Shown: positions 33,301-41,855, numbered from the stretch's first letter. The stretch: DNA of 64,000 nucleotides from Meghimatium bilineatum (GCA_034231615.1 CM067315.1:32693735-32757734), one strand, 5' to 3'. The notes: generated from the letters alone by a model not told the origin. Program-made: numbers and translations.

Positions 33301-36300
33301 GCATCCATAGATACTAAAGATCAATACAGGAATAATCATTGATGCCTAATCATTCTGAACTACCGGTAGCTGACAGGTTCCATTGAGACCAGCTACCTGA
33401 CATGGAGATGGTGCTTAGTCCAGCCAACAGAAGACGGCAACTAAGACTGGTCAAGCCATCAATTACATCAAGCAGGATCACAATCCTACCCAAGCAAGCA
33501 TTGGTACTGATGTCAGAGATACCAGGACAAGAGACACACCAGCAATATTGGTACATGCAACCAGCTAAGTTAATATGTTTGCATTGCCCATGTGTAACTT
33601 TTGGGACCCAAAAGCGGAGAAAAGATAAGCAACACTGTTTACCTTCCATGGATATCATAAGTGGGGATTATGGGGATTATGGAGTGAAATTGGCTGTTCC
33701 ATCACACATAGGTTCAAAGTGACTCTGAAGCCATGTTGAAGTCAGATGTGTCAGGTCAAAAGACACAGATATCACAGCAAAGTTGTAAACCATGACACAA
33801 TGCATTTCATTCTCCTTACTACATCCTGCTAATCTGTAGGGGTATGAGAACGAACACAGAAGAAGAAGCTGATATATGCGAGAACTACCTTAAAGCCTCT
33901 CGCTACTCATCCTGCATGTATAATTCTGACATAACATACTATAATTAGGAAAGTATGACTTACCCCTTAGGCACATGCAGAGGATCAGTCTTGTAGGTGA
34001 TACCCGGTGACCTGTCAGTCAGGTTGTACTGATCAATGTCAGTACTAATGGCATTGCTCTTGTCCGAAAGATTTTCCTGAACTTGCTGTCTTGCCTCCTG
34101 AAGCAAACAGAGCTGCTCAAAGGCATCTGAGATCCTCTGCTGCAGACATTTCTTTAGTCCTTCAGTGACCTCAATTTCCTGTGATGTGATTATAAGGACT
34201 CAGTACATAAATCTACACCACAATATTACAAGTACAAAAATGAACGTCAAAATATTAACAGTACACAAATGAATACCAAAATATTAAAAGTACACAAATG
34301 AATACCAAAATATTAACAGTACACAAATGAATACCAAAATATTAACAGTACACAAATGAATACCAAAATATTAACATTACACAAATGAATACCAAAATAT
34401 TAACAGTGCACAAATGAATACCAAAATATTAACAGTACACAAATGAATACCAAAATATTAACAGTACACAAATGAATACCAAATTATTATCAGTAAACAT
34501 GCCTGCATGTTACTGAGCCCAAAAAATGGGCATAGAATATCAACACTATTTACCTTACATGCATATCGTAGAGACGACTAAAGAGTGTCTGGGGTAGAGT
34601 TAGCTGTCTCTTCCGATATAGGGTCAAAGTGACCCAAAAGTCATGCTGAAGTTGGATATGTCAGGTCAAAAGGCACAAATATCACAGCAAAGCTGTAAAC
34701 TATGACACAAAGCACCCTGTTCTCCGAACTACATCCTGCTAATCTGCAGGAGTATGAGAACCAACGCAAAAGAAGATCAGTACACAAATAAACATAATAA
34801 AAATAAACACTAAAATATTAACATATTTTCACTCGTGGCCCCTCACTTCTTTTGGGACAACATTTCTTCCATGGTCCCCTGAAGCCTTAAAATAAAACTT
34901 TAACTATCTTTGAGTCTTGCTTCTGTAGGCCTACATCTTATTAAATTTTGTTCAGATTGTTACCTTTCTGGGGCTTTATGGCAAATGTTGAGAACGAGTG
35001 GTTTGAACCATAATAAAAAACGTTCCATTGTCATGACTAACCCACCGTCAAAGACGGATGTGTCAGGCCATTGGTGCAAATAAAACAGCGACACAATGCA
35101 TTTCCATTCACTGGATTACATCTAGCAAGAGAGATCCAGCTGGAGTTTGAGAATGACCGCTGAAGAAGATGACCACACTGTAGTGAACAGAATGAGAAGG
35201 AATACGGAAGAAAAAAAGAGGATTTTCTTGTCCATGTATACTGTTTCATTTCTCGCTAGCATAAAAAGTTTATTAGCGTGAAAGAAAGCATTTCATACTA
35301 ACCTTATGTAGCTGATTCTCCGTTTGATCTTCTATGACTTCATAGTTTCTGCGTCCATCGCGAAGTGTCAGACACTCAATTGCAATATCTGTTCTGAAAT
35401 TCATGGCAGCTAAGGCTTTCTCACTGGTTTCTTTAGCTTCTGAAAGTTCAGCAATTTCTTGATCTAGTCTTCCTACAATTCTCTCCAGTTTCTCCTTACA
35501 TTTTCTCATGTGATCTATGCGATCTGCTAATCTGACTTCAGTGGAATAATTGTCCCACTTGGTCTGAGAGTCAGTCTCATTACGCAGATACCGCGATTCC
35601 TGGCGTACCTGGTAGTGAAATTAAAAAGGTACTGATATCATTTTCTATTTCTCCATCAACAAAACGATTATCTGAATGTCTGTGGCTTTGTCGATAGAGA
35701 TACCTACAGAGGCAAAAAAATCAAGCATTTTTGACTGTTGTTAGTTTTCACATTGGTGTCCAGTGTACAGTAAAGAAATCAGTTCTCTCATGGTTGGCCC
35801 ACTAGCGATATGGTTAAAGACAACCACTGTTCAGTGAAAGTGGTAACACACAGAATGTATTAGCTAGCATACTGAAGTCAGACGTATCAGGCCATTGGCT
35901 CAAATAAAATGGTGACACAACATATTTCTATTCCCTGGGAAATCTAGTAGGACCATTGTCTAAGAGATCCAATGGGAGTTTGAGAACAAACAAACAAAGA
36001 GAGAATTTTCACTACATATTTTCTCAATCAAGTGTCATGATGACTCAAGATCATGTTTCTGCAAACTTCCTGTCTCTTGTGAAAATAAACTGAAATAAGT
36101 TTAACTCATTCCACTCATAAAAATGATGTATCGCTGCCGATAGCACCCTTATTCCGGTCGTATCCATGATTATTCATTCTTGAAGATAGGCCTATGCCAT
36201 CTATATTTGTTTCGTTTGGATCGCAATTGACAATTATCAACTTATTTAGCCATTCAACATTTAGAAAGCTGGTTTACAAAACCCTCATGGTACTGCGTGA

Positions 36301-38432
36301 TTATGATTAGACACGTGTGATATATTTATTTTAAATTAAAATTCAATCAAGGTTGGTTCAGACTTATGGCAGACATTGGTGGCAGACTTATTCAACAGTG
36401 AAATAAGAAATATACTGTATGGCTGAGAACACTGGTGGCAGACTTATTCAACAGTGAAATAAGAAATATACTGTATGGCTGAGAACACTGGTAGCAGACT
36501 TATTCAACAGTGAAATAAGAAATATACTGTATGGCTGAGAACACTGGTAGCAGACTTATTCAACAGTGAAATAAGAAATATACTGTATGGCTCAAGTCAA
36601 TGGTAGCAGACTTATTCAACAGTGAAATAAGAAATATACTGTATGGCTGAGAACACTGGTGGCAGACTTATTCAACAGTGAAATAAGAAATATACTGTAT
36701 GGCTTGAGTCACTGGTAGCAGACTTATTCAACAGTGAAATAAGAAATATACTGTATGGCTGAGAACACTGGTAGCAGACTTATTCAACAGTGAAATAAGA
36801 AATATACTGTATGGCTGAGAACACTGGTAGCAGACTTATTCAACAGTGAAATAAGAAATATACTGTATGGCTGAGAACACTGGTAGCAGACTTATTCAAC
36901 AGTGAAATAAGAAATATACTGTATGGCTGAGAACACTGGTGCAGACTTATTCAACAGTGAAATAAGAAATATACTGTATTTATCTAGTATTTTCTCTGCG
37001 CTTGCTGTAACTGTCGCATGATCGGATGACAATCGGTTTTCAGGCTAAGGCACGTTTGGTCACTTGATTTGCTATTTTGACATGCCATAACATTAATAAC
37101 ACTTTCAATCCACCTTCTTCTTGGTCTTCCTTTGCCTCTAATTGTTTCCATTCTCAAGATGTATGCTCTTGCTGCTGGTCAGTATGAAATCATTTCCATT
37201 ATGTGATCATTCAATAATAAATCTACAATACTAAAAGTGTGCTATGTCAGTAATGACTATGTTGAGTCTGATGTGATTTTGTTGAGTCAGCGGTGATTAT
37301 GTTGAGTCAGCAGTGACTATGTTGAGTCTGTGATGACTTTTGAATCATTAGTGAATATTATGAGTCAGTGATGACTGTTGTGTTAGTTGAAACTATGTTG
37401 AGTCAGTGGTGAATATGTTGAGATAGCTATGACTATTTTGAGTCAGCAGTTAATACATTTAGATAGAGCGTGTCTATATCAGCTATGGTACCAAGTTCAA
37501 ATCCCACCACAGGCAATTGTGCATCTGGAACATTCAGAAAGCCATGACAAACTACTGAACATATTTATATTGCCTAGAAAATCACTACAGCCAAAAAATG
37601 CTGGATTGATGGCTACGTGCTGAATAGGGTATGCTACCAAAAAAGTCATTATACTTTATACATTAAAAAGTGATAAATTGGTGACTATGTTGTCAAAACT
37701 TGCATGGTTTGGACATATATGCCGATATGGTTTCTTGTCAAAAATGATACTGCAAAATAGCTGCTAAAATACTACATATAATTATATCATGGAAACTTAT
37801 AAGTGGGAGTGGGAGGTGATGAAAAAAGTCACTTGTCAAATTAAACCATTTTTTTCATTTTGGCTTATATTTATTTACCATATGAACATATAAGAGACAA
37901 AGAGTTACGGAGAAACATGATCGCTTATGTCACTCGGCATAGTACTTGATTAACTAACCCCTTAGCTGTGGAGATATTCTCAAGGATATGATGAAAAGCC
38001 ACTGTCATTTTGCTAAGATCCTCCTCTTCTTAGCTTCCCAAGGGAAAAAAGTCCATCTGGATGCTTATAATAAAGCATCAGATGAATTGTTTTCCTGAGA
38101 AACTAAGAAGAAGAAGATCTCAGCAAAAAGGCAGCAACCCCTCATTGTATCCTTAAGGATACCTCCGTAACTAAGGGGTTAACAGTTTTACTGCAGTATC
38201 ATATTCATTTCAAATCCAAAGTAGATTCCATAGTCCCAGAAATAATACTGAGGTATAAATCGCAGAAATATTATAAATTATAATAAATGATTCAAGTTAT
38301 ATAAATATACTTATATGCGCTCACATCGTTCGAGGTTGATAACTGGTGCTCTGCATTTTTGCACTTTGAATAGACATCTGTGAACCAATCGGAAAGTTGG
38401 TGCTTCTTTAGCTGGCTAACCACTGCTGCCAT
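21163..38432 (-). CDS. TEKT2: Tektin-2, six coding exons, complete
   Basis: Coding exons from the 5' end: 38432-38325, 35608-35303, 34178-33964, 28902-28680, 25857-25634 and 21355-21163. All junctions are GT-AG, phases agree and the sum is 1269 bp (422 residues plus stop), close to the about 430 of vertebrate tektin-2. Tektins are coiled-coil filament proteins along doublet microtubules of cilia and flagella; tektin-2 is needed for dynein-arm-linked motility. Recognisable blocks include DWFTDVYSKC, LRNETDSQTKWDN, AIECLTLRDGRR, DAFEQLCLLQEARQQ, WSDFSSYVTERAE, TEYAFRKRMHEYQ and EEEIAEIENDIRGL. The tektin nonapeptide RPNVELCRD is altered to NVNVEKCCD. Introns are rich in nested repeats. Confidence 0.95.
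21480..21785 (-). repeat. SINE-like repeat (278-bp family)
   Basis: Reverse copy: 'ttctcagactcctgcaaatt', 'gtcatggtttacagcatt', 'ttgaccctatatggaatggg' and 'aacctccttagtcacctctt'. It lies in the last tektin-2 intron. A 10-bp insertion-like palindrome (gtcatacgatcggtatgac) is present near 21605. Confidence 0.78.
22160..22640 (-). repeat. SINE-like repeat (278-bp family) split by another element
   Basis: 22160-22280 and 22560-22640 are the two parts of a reverse copy ('agcaggatgcagtcctgata' and, further on, 'cttagccatctcttacaaca'). The 267-bp element at 22291-22557 interrupts it. Confidence 0.65.
22291..22557 (-). mobile_element. Unclassified 267-bp retroposon-like element with 10-bp target duplication
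   Basis: Bounded by duplicated atattaacct at 22281-22290 and 22558-22567. A second copy lies at about 51155-51425 in the opposite orientation. On the element's own strand it contains gttaccatgttgttcc, cttgaactagtt, gtgggtgggc, gccctgatgtcgacgtctgt, ctcgaaacaccatcga and gagcacttatgggaatg. It is GC-richer than its surroundings. No box A/B pair and no ORF family are recognised. Confidence 0.7.
22641..23100. other. No recognised feature
   Basis: Intronic sequence in tektin-2 with short unassigned open frames. Nothing further is seen. Confidence 0.35.
23255..23540 (+). mobile_element. LINE RNase H domain, N-terminal part, frameshifted
   Basis: Frames together give VYTDG, GVYVEYPDITTDIP-like and VILTDAQSILEALK, the first half of a LINE RNase H domain, also seen at 55050-55300. 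Several frameshifts. Confidence 0.65.
23541..23780 (+). mobile_element. LINE ORF2 C-terminal remnant
   Basis: Reads NNILTRKQCVFGHIKRYNSL, EGRVNDNKGRGCPRWRWCSD and SIAAAGQLSQNR, the GHI.R....GR..GRPR.RW end of a jockey-like ORF2. Confidence 0.72.
23895..24870 (+). mobile_element. LINE RNase H and tail region interrupted by a reverse LINE
   Basis: 23910-23950 encodes IPSHCGIAGNDRADEL; 24680-24870 encodes, with frameshifts, FKIGT..., ADHILQECTNYDTLR and TYWPSD. The same order occurs uninterrupted at 52795-53250. Between them lies a minus-strand LINE piece (23955-24475). Confidence 0.72.
23955..24475 (-). mobile_element. LINE ORF2 C-terminal fragment, two frames
   Basis: Minus strand: MIPSLTYGCESWKSTAIMDK, FGNRCLRKFTNTNWKDFQSN, RRWTYIGHILRMKEVRIP, then GKRKQGRPKEPLRRTV and LATDQQAWRTMTSTLCAKL, ending in a stop. 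It is the same subfamily as 25015-25190 and 48160-49400. It is nested in the RNase H region of another LINE. Confidence 0.8.
25015..25190 (+). mobile_element. LINE 3' end of ORF2; unoccupied site of a SINE insertion seen elsewhere
   Basis: Encodes RPKETLRRTIL then RESKTINIHTIQELHRIALN and RQNWRDLISALCA. At the sequence aagaacaatacttagagaaa a SINE is present in the paralogue at 48160-48600 but absent here. Confidence 0.8.
25191..25633. other. No recognised feature
   Basis: Tektin-2 intron sequence immediately 3' of exon 5. Nothing is recognised beyond the donor gtatgt at the exon edge. Confidence 0.4.
25634..25857 (-). CDS. TEKT2: Tektin-2 exon 5 (nonapeptide region)
   Basis: Acceptor ttatttag, donor CA|gtatgt. 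Encodes TEEEIAEIENDIRGLHESIR, then RSYNVNVEKCCDA and LGATTKALEEKLQQAQ. The signature nonapeptide position reads NVNVEKCCD. Confidence 0.94.
25957..26190. repeat. Minisatellite, 59-bp unit, 4 copies, with a palindrome in each unit
   Basis: Unit attaccacataggcctatgt continues gtgctttgtttgtcaatatc. Each unit holds the palindrome ACATAGGCCTATGT. It begins 100 bp from tektin-2 exon 5. Confidence 0.92.
26292..27298. mobile_element. MITE with about 30-bp inverted repeats, interrupted by a SINE
   Basis: Ends read GGTACTTTCCTGTTAACCGG (left) and, on the other strand, GGTAGTTTCCTGTTAACAAG (right), both followed by GCACACA. A related element lies at 52088-52483. Internal landmarks 'aattatgtcatattgacat' and 'agtatggtt' are shared. 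The 278-bp SINE-like repeat at 26795-27072 is nested inside. No ORF; superfamily unknown. Confidence 0.75.
26795..27072 (+). repeat. Full-length SINE-like element (278-bp family) with 14-bp target duplication
   Basis: Flanked by atcatttactaatt at 26781-26794 and 27073-27086. Starts CGCCCGTGTGTTGCCCGGGC, passes through cttccactcatgtcataaaa, gtgactaaggaggttatgg, ctgtcccatcccatataggg, aagtcggatgtgtcaggcca, ctccggactacatcctgcta and ends gagtttgagaacgaatgcag aagaagaag. No tRNA boxes are evident. This copy defines both ends of a family with at least ten members in the window. Confidence 0.88.
27415..27650 (+). mobile_element. LINE ORF2 C-terminal remnant
   Basis: Reads GHIMRR, GIIEGT-like, DNLTSWHGKES and KKRIVEIRDHICQSAWHLM, with frameshifts, then GATGATGAT. 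Typical LINE ORF2 end and simple 3' tail. Confidence 0.65.
27651..28265. other. No recognised feature
   Basis: Tektin-2 intron. 27650-27800 and the following sequence show no repeat family recognised here and no coding resemblance. Confidence 0.35.
28266..28370 (-). repeat. Penelope-like element tail, solo
   Basis: Minus strand reads cttgataaagaccttgtggt caatacgttgatttttgtct, equivalent to the tail at 10040-10125. No GIY-YIG coding is adjacent. Confidence 0.65.
28680..28902 (-). CDS. TEKT2: Tektin-2 exon 4
   Basis: Acceptor tatgtacag, donor AAT|gtaagt. Encodes STTCHQWSDFSSYVTERAET, QNGSNVLEAQRQSTEYAFRK and GELEWLKRN, the best conserved part of tektin-2. Confidence 0.95.
29005..29165 (-). 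repeat. Dispersed repeat fragment
   Basis: Shares 'aaggtg.agagga.t.acatca' and 'tccatatgtactcc' with 50215-50345; the minus-strand end resembles 33140-33215. Possibly the 3' part of the SINE at 32950-33215. Confidence 0.45.
29166..30035. other. AT-rich intron, mostly unassigned
   Basis: 29200-29240 and 29490-29530 are a short direct repeat ('gtgtcaa.tagtatggatttt'). 29545-29590 is a scrap of the 278-bp SINE-like family ('ttagccaccacttatgacat'). The remainder has no recognised family. Confidence 0.4.
30040..30465 (+). mobile_element. LINE ORF2 C-terminal fragment (inverted twin at 32240-32660)
   Basis: Encodes VTKLDKIRNEEIRKRVGIIS, then HLMRMKPNQIPIRAYNT and NGRPRKRWIENIKITMNKHG, with one in-frame TGA. 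It is near identical to the reverse copy at 32240-32660 from ttcgcagc.aagaaaaatcg to gacaata.gcaat. Confidence 0.8.
30415..30605 (-). mobile_element. LINE ORF2 C-terminal fragment
   Basis: Minus strand reads TAIMERQQTRWFGHIMGIEP, then YNNRSSYKAQGRPRTRL. It adjoins the plus-strand copy tail to tail. Confidence 0.68.
30590..31060 (+). repeat. Dispersed repeat, class unknown
   Basis: The most complete copy of the family at 2245-3365 and 7425-7775, with both halves contiguous: 'atgatcctgggataccctga' and later 'acacaaccatgcctttgaga'. No coding capacity. Confidence 0.62.
31190..31270 (+). mobile_element. LINE 3' terminus with ACCA-type tail
   Basis: tgggtcaaagggcaagagcc, then gatcgctggatcagcaacca and (acca) repeats. 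The same terminus closes the LINE at 54360-55940 and occurs reversed at 53385-53440. Confidence 0.8.
31320..31605 (-). mobile_element. LINE reverse transcriptase remnant
   Basis: Minus strand gives GNRKIVANMEDYGLHEKLL, ...TEGTTDPFKIKTNIGQGC, resembling the RT segment ending in VRQGC. Frames broken. Confidence 0.5.
31610..32235. other. No recognised feature
   Basis: Tektin-2 intron; AT-rich, with no repeat family or coding resemblance recognised. Confidence 0.35.
32240..32660 (-). mobile_element. LINE ORF2 C-terminal fragment, inverted twin of 30040-30465
   Basis: Reverse complement follows 30040-30465 closely over about 400 bp, including non-coding ends. At the position of the TGA in the other copy it has TGG (QQVKWF). 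Confidence 0.8.
32665..32800. repeat. MITE-derived fragment with telomere-like CCCTAA repeats
   Basis: 'agggttagttatgtaaaac' followed by aacccaaaccctaaccctaa. The same context occurs at 27110-27190 inside the MITE at 26292-27298, so this is probably a piece of that family. Confidence 0.55.
32950..33215 (+). repeat. tRNA-derived SINE, tRNA-Thr-like head
   Basis: The head gtatagcaattaagctgttt has a box A-like start and gctgatttgaatcccac is a good box B; the anticodon-like triplet is TGT. It continues without tRNA acceptor-stem pairing into an unrelated body, so it is a SINE, not a tRNA gene. Confidence 0.65.
33216..33580. other. Unassigned sequence with an open frame
   Basis: A plus-strand frame from 33402 (MEMVLSPANRRRQLRLVKPS...) is open for about 70 codons before running into the adjacent SINE. 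No family resemblance. It could be transposon-derived. Confidence 0.3.
33581..33872 (+). repeat. SINE-like repeat (278-bp family)
   Basis: 'gcccatgtgtaacttttggg', 'ttccatggatatcataagtg', 'atcacacataggttcaaagt', 'aagtcagatgtgtcaggtca' and 'gaacacagaagaagaag'. It lies 90 bp from tektin-2 exon 3. Confidence 0.82.
33964..34178 (-). CDS. TEKT2: Tektin-2 exon 3
   Basis: Acceptor acatcacag, donor GG|gtaagt. Encodes EIEVTEGLKKCLQQRISDAF, EQLCLLQEARQQVQENLSDK and YKTDPLHVPKG. It matches the EVEVI...KALQQKV and RSPNISLKVDPTRVPDG regions. Confidence 0.95.
34232..34490. repeat. Minisatellite, 29-bp unit, 9 copies
   Basis: Unit tattaacagtacacaaatga ataccaaaa. It begins about 50 bp upstream (gene sense) of tektin-2 exon 3. 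Confidence 0.94.
34505..34778 (+). repeat. SINE-like repeat (278-bp family)
   Basis: 'ttactgagcccaaaaaatgg', 'gtctcttccgatatagggtc', 'aagttggatatgtcaggtca' and 'gagtatgagaaccaacgcaa'. Inserted directly after the 29-bp array. Confidence 0.82.
35035..35170 (+). repeat. Short SINE-like repeat (150-bp family)
   Basis: 'caccgtcaaagacggatgtg', 'ggtgcaaataaaacagcgac' and 'tttgagaatgaccgctgaag'. Confidence 0.8.
35303..35608 (-). CDS. TEKT2: Tektin-2 exon 2
   Basis: Acceptor cactaccag, donor AAG|gttagt; exactly 102 codons. Encodes VRQESRYLRNETDSQTKWDN, EVRLADRIDHMRKCKEKLER and NFRTDIAIECLTLRDGRRNY. Confidence 0.96.
35675..35990 (+). repeat. Long variant of the 150-bp SINE-like family
   Basis: The 5' part shares 'gttggcccactagcgatatg' with 19530-19865; the 3' part is the common module ending gggagtttgagaac. 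Confidence 0.68.
36360..36985. repeat. Minisatellite, 56-bp unit, 11 copies
   Basis: Unit cactggtagcagacttattc aacagtgaaataagaaatat actgtatggctgagaa. Copies are nearly identical, with scattered variants. Confidence 0.95.
37080..37215 (-). mobile_element. LINE ORF2 C-terminal scrap
   Basis: 'ccaccttcttcttggtcttc' followed by codons reversed to SKSIHLENGN resembles the GRPRRRW end and preceding GHI region of the LINE family at 49440-49800. Confidence 0.5.
37255..37450. repeat. Degenerate tandem repeat, about 20-bp unit
   Basis: Irregular copies of 'gtgactatgttgagtcag'; copy length varies. Confidence 0.75.
37440..37640 (+). repeat. tRNA-derived SINE (GTGGTGCAATGG family), diverged
   Basis: Box B-like aagttcaaatcccacc, then 'aggcaattgtgcatctggaa', 'ctagaaaatcactacagcca' and 'gctggattgatggctacgtg'. 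Confidence 0.7.
37955..38182. repeat. Foldback (long palindromic) element
   Basis: About 228 bp whose two halves are imperfect inverted copies: left starts TAACCCCTTAGCTGTGGAG and the reverse of the right starts TTAACCCCTTAGTTACGGAG; both arms contain 'ttttgct.agatc.tc.tctt' and 'catc.gatgctt'. Such elements are non-autonomous DNA transposons. No ORF. Confidence 0.78.
38325..38432 (-). CDS. TEKT2: Tektin-2 exon 1 (start codon)
   Basis: 36 codons, MAAVVSQLKKHQLSDWFTDV then YSKCKNAEHQLSTSND, donor GAT|gtgagc. The ATG is three bases after a good acceptor (gtttccacag), so a non-coding first exon probably lies upstream (above 38435). Confidence 0.92.
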
Positions 38433-38574
38433 TTCTGTGGAAACAATTGGTTTTATGGAAACAATACATTTTGCTGCTGCATAAACTTTATTTTATATTT
38501 AGACAAATAAACACACATAAAAACCTAATAAATACAACAATAAGTTCTGATAATATTTTTAAAATCTGCAACGA

Positions 38575-39185
38575 CTCTATTCTGCCAGGGACCAAACACG
38601 GAGCAAAGAATAATGAACTGTTACCTGCAATGCATATTGTAGAAGATGATTAAGGAGGTTTTGAAGGTGCGTATGGGTTGGCTGTCCCATCCAAATGAAG
38701 ATCATCATCATAATCAAGTGCCGTCTCCGCAACGAAAGTTGGCTGCAACAGACCTCCAACATCCCCTGTCTCTTGTCTTGTTGTGCACTCTTCTAGACTA
38801 TAACCTGTCCATCTTGTGATGTTACTCTCCCACTTGTATCTCTGCCTACCTCTTGCTCGCTTCCCTTTGACTTTACCTTCAAGTAAGGTCTTCAATAAGG
38901 TGTCATGCCTTTTAATGTGTCTAAAATATATTATTTGCTTAATCTTTATTTCTCTTAGTAATTCTTTCTTCACATTAAGTGTTTTTAGAACCTCTGAATT
39001 TGTTTTCTCATTGAGGACCAAGATAACCTAAAATCCATGTTGATGTCAGATTTATCAGACCGTAAAGCACAATTATTTCAGCCAAGCTGTAAATCATGAC
39101 ACAGTGTATTCTGCTCTCTGGATGACATCCTGCTAATCTGTAAGAGTTTGAGAATAAACACAAAAAAAAAGAAGAAAGAAGGAAC
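38575..39185 (+). repeat. SINE-like repeat (278-bp family) split by a reverse LINE
   Basis: 38575-38700 ends at 'gttggctgtcccatcc' and the element resumes near 39015 with 'accaagataacctaaaatcc'. The inserted piece is the LINE fragment at 38700-39015. The SINE ends with gagtttgagaataaacacaa. Confidence 0.78.
38700..39015 (-). mobile_element. LINE ORF2 C-terminal fragment nested in a SINE
   Basis: Minus strand: EVLKTLNVKKELLREIKIKQ, FRHIKRHDTLLKTLLEGKVK, RARGRQRYKWESNITRWTGY and SLEECTTRQETGDVGGLLQP, followed by FVAETALDYDDD. Related pieces are at 49845-50080, 53820-54120 and 60000-60130. Confidence 0.8.
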
Positions 39186-39246
39186 ACTGAACATTTGTGC
39201 CATTAATTTAAAAAATCCTGGAATAATAGAATTCACAATCAAAATA

Positions 39247-39392
39247 AATCAGCCACAGATGCCCAAAAGACTCCAGTTCATATCTGGCCGAATGTTCAAT
39301 CAGCCATATAATCCCACAAGAGTCCAGTTCATATCTGGCTGAATGTTTAATCAGCCATATGATCCCACAAGAGTCCAGTTCATATCTGGTAG
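39247..39392. repeat. Minisatellite, 51-bp unit, 3 copies
   Basis: Unit tccagttcatatctggctga plus atgtttaatcagccatatga tcccacaagag; copies at 39272, 39323 and 39374. Confidence 0.88.
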
Positions 39393-40020
39393 AATGGACA
39401 GAAACAAATAAATTGAAACAGTGCTTCCCAACCTTCTTTTCCACATTTTTCCCCCATTTAACCCAAATTTTCATCTATTTTCCTTCTTATTACCAAAAAA
39501 TAATTTCATTTTTGCAGGAATCTATAGCTTCTTCTTAACTGTATGTCTTGTTTTTGCTTTTCGGTTTGCATTAGGATTGATGTTCCAAGACTGGGTAAGT
39601 TGATCATTCTCAAAATGTTCCCCATCCAAATGTCAACTTGCCCCATATGTTGGGAAACATGGAGTTAATATCTTTTAACCTTGAAATACTTAGGATCACT
39701 AACAAAGATATAAAAACTAGACTGAAAATAGCCTCGGCTACAATGTCCAGACTGAAACCATATGGAAGAGCAGAATAAGTACAGCTGTGAAGATAAACTT
39801 ACATAAATCTCTAATAATATATATTCTTTTGTACCAGTGTGAGAGGTGGACAATTACAACAGAGATAGAGAAGTATACAAATGTATTCTAGAGCCTTTTC
39901 TCAAACAAATTTTACAATAAATATTGTACATCAATTATACACAACATATAGACCTACATGAGAAATATAATACATACTCTTCGAGGTAAACAAGGACATT
40001 TCATGATAGTCATGAGCAAC
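39393..40020. other. No recognised feature
   Basis: AT-rich intergenic sequence upstream of tektin-2. No repeat family recognised. Confidence 0.35.
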
Positions 40021-40024
40021 TGCA

Positions 40025-40260
40025 AACTTGAGTGATTTAGTCATATGATGATGCATGATTCCCTTTTCAAATTAATCCCTACAGGGAACAGGAGGGTAGA
40101 AGAAGGACAAAAGAAAGTATGGATTGATAACATCAAAGACTGGATATCATTAGATTCTCTACACTTAAACAAAGGACTGAGAACGGAGCAGAATGACAGT
40201 ACTTGTGTGTTGATGTTTCTGGAGTACCAACCCTGGGAGGTTATGCATTTAATTTTTTTT
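40025..40260 (+). mobile_element. LINE ORF2 C-terminal remnant
   Basis: Reads MHDSLFKLIPTGNRRVEEGQ, KKVWIDNIKDWISLDSLHL and LEYQPWE, the same family as 57300-57515 (RQDSL..., WIDNIKEWSG). Confidence 0.72.
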
Positions 40261-41855
40261 TTTAATATAATTATCATACATTTTTCTAAAGGGGTGGAGT
40301 TTAAACCATACAACCTCGTCCTCCTCTCTAATGGCTTAAACTCTACACCTAATAGTGATGATGGTGTAATCTTTTAGCTGTGAGCTGTAGCTGCTCCTTG
40401 ATAGATCTTAGCCTTTCTGACTAAAACACAGGTACTCCTCATTTGAGTAACCAAGGCAATTCCATAACTCCACTACATTTTGATGATGTAAAGCTCTAAT
40501 ATAACCAAATTATCCTAACTTACGCGGTTGAAAAGAGCTTACCGCACTATAAGAGGTACATTTTACTAAACCAAAAACTAACCCAAACTCATAAAATGTC
40601 TGTTGTCTCAGATGCATGGATGGGGAGGAGTTTAAGAATGCATGTTTAGTCATCGAAGAGAGGTATTGGGTATTCTAGTGCGGCAGCATCCCATAGTCAT
40701 CACGTTCTGACAGAAGCTTTGTATCTATTTCCAAGCCAACTAGTGTATAATTCTTCTATCATATATGTTGATACATCTGCCAGCTACCAACTGTTGAGGA
40801 ACATATTGAATGTGATCAGAGTCTATGAACGTGTGCAGCTATGATTATGATCCAAGTTCGTAGATAAAGGGAAATCGGAACATTACCACTAATAACTTAA
40901 ACAAAAGATGTGCAAACCTCACTCCCCTAACGATTTCTGCACACACAAAAAAGTGATCAAAAATCTAATTATAAGAGGGAATTGCAGTGAAAATAGTCGA
41001 ATGACAATGCTGAAGACGTATAAGCCGTGTAATTATCTGTCTACTAACTATATATTTATAATTTATATATTACGAAATCGATGAAAATGGATAAAGTAAA
41101 GCAATTTCTAAACAAGTTAATAATAAAGTTAATAAGTTAATATTATTATTGGATCGAGAGGAAAGACCCATGAAGCATGAAAAGGGTTAAATAATAAATA
41201 AAAAGAACTGGAAGAAATCAATATCTACATGAAATAACGAAAGAGGTTTAATTAAAAATATATGCTCACGGAGAATTTAAAGATACATAAATAAATAAAC
41301 AAATTCATTTTTAATGCGGGAAAACTTAAGACAAACGGAAATACCTAAACTTCACTGCAGGGCATTGAAAGCTACATTACTGCAGGGCGTAACTTTAAAA
41401 AAAATAGTTGCCAGTATCCATGGTCACTAAAACGAGTATGCTTTCTAATTAACTAAGTATAAGTTAGTAATAATTGTGCATAATGTACCTTCATGCCAAT
41501 GAATCTCAAATTTCCAGAACTAGCAACAGAGACATAACTAGAAAACCTGCGACCGAGTGTCTTCCTGGACAGATAGCAACGGCGACCAAGATCTTATCGA
41601 ACTTTTGATTGGATGCTAAGTACCTACAAACCAATAGTATAACTGTTTACATATGCTTTCTTATGTTTTCTTATTGTTATATACTCATTTCCGTTACTAT
41701 TAATTTTAGAAGGGGGGTTTACTTGTAAAGAGTGATAACAACGTGGAACAATTAATTCTGGACGGTATGATAGTTGTAGCAGGGGTCGATCTACCTGTGA
41801 TAGGGTACTACATTTCATCTACACACAGTCCTTCAACGATTTCTATCTTCGACGA
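40261..41855. other. Upstream region of tektin-2, no gene recognised
   Basis: No repeat family and no coding resemblance. Because tektin-2 seems to have an upstream non-coding exon, its promoter could lie anywhere from 38.5 to about 41.6 kb. No convincing RFX X-box was seen by eye. Confidence 0.35.

Noticed and set aside
33402..33722. 106-codon plus-strand frame as a gene
   Set aside because: Its last third is SINE sequence and the rest has no recognisable domain, splice sites or start context.
41400..41600. RFX X-box for tektin-2 near ttgccagtatccatggtcac
   Set aside because: Half-site spacing does not fit the GTNRCC-RGYNAC consensus, and the transcription start is unknown.
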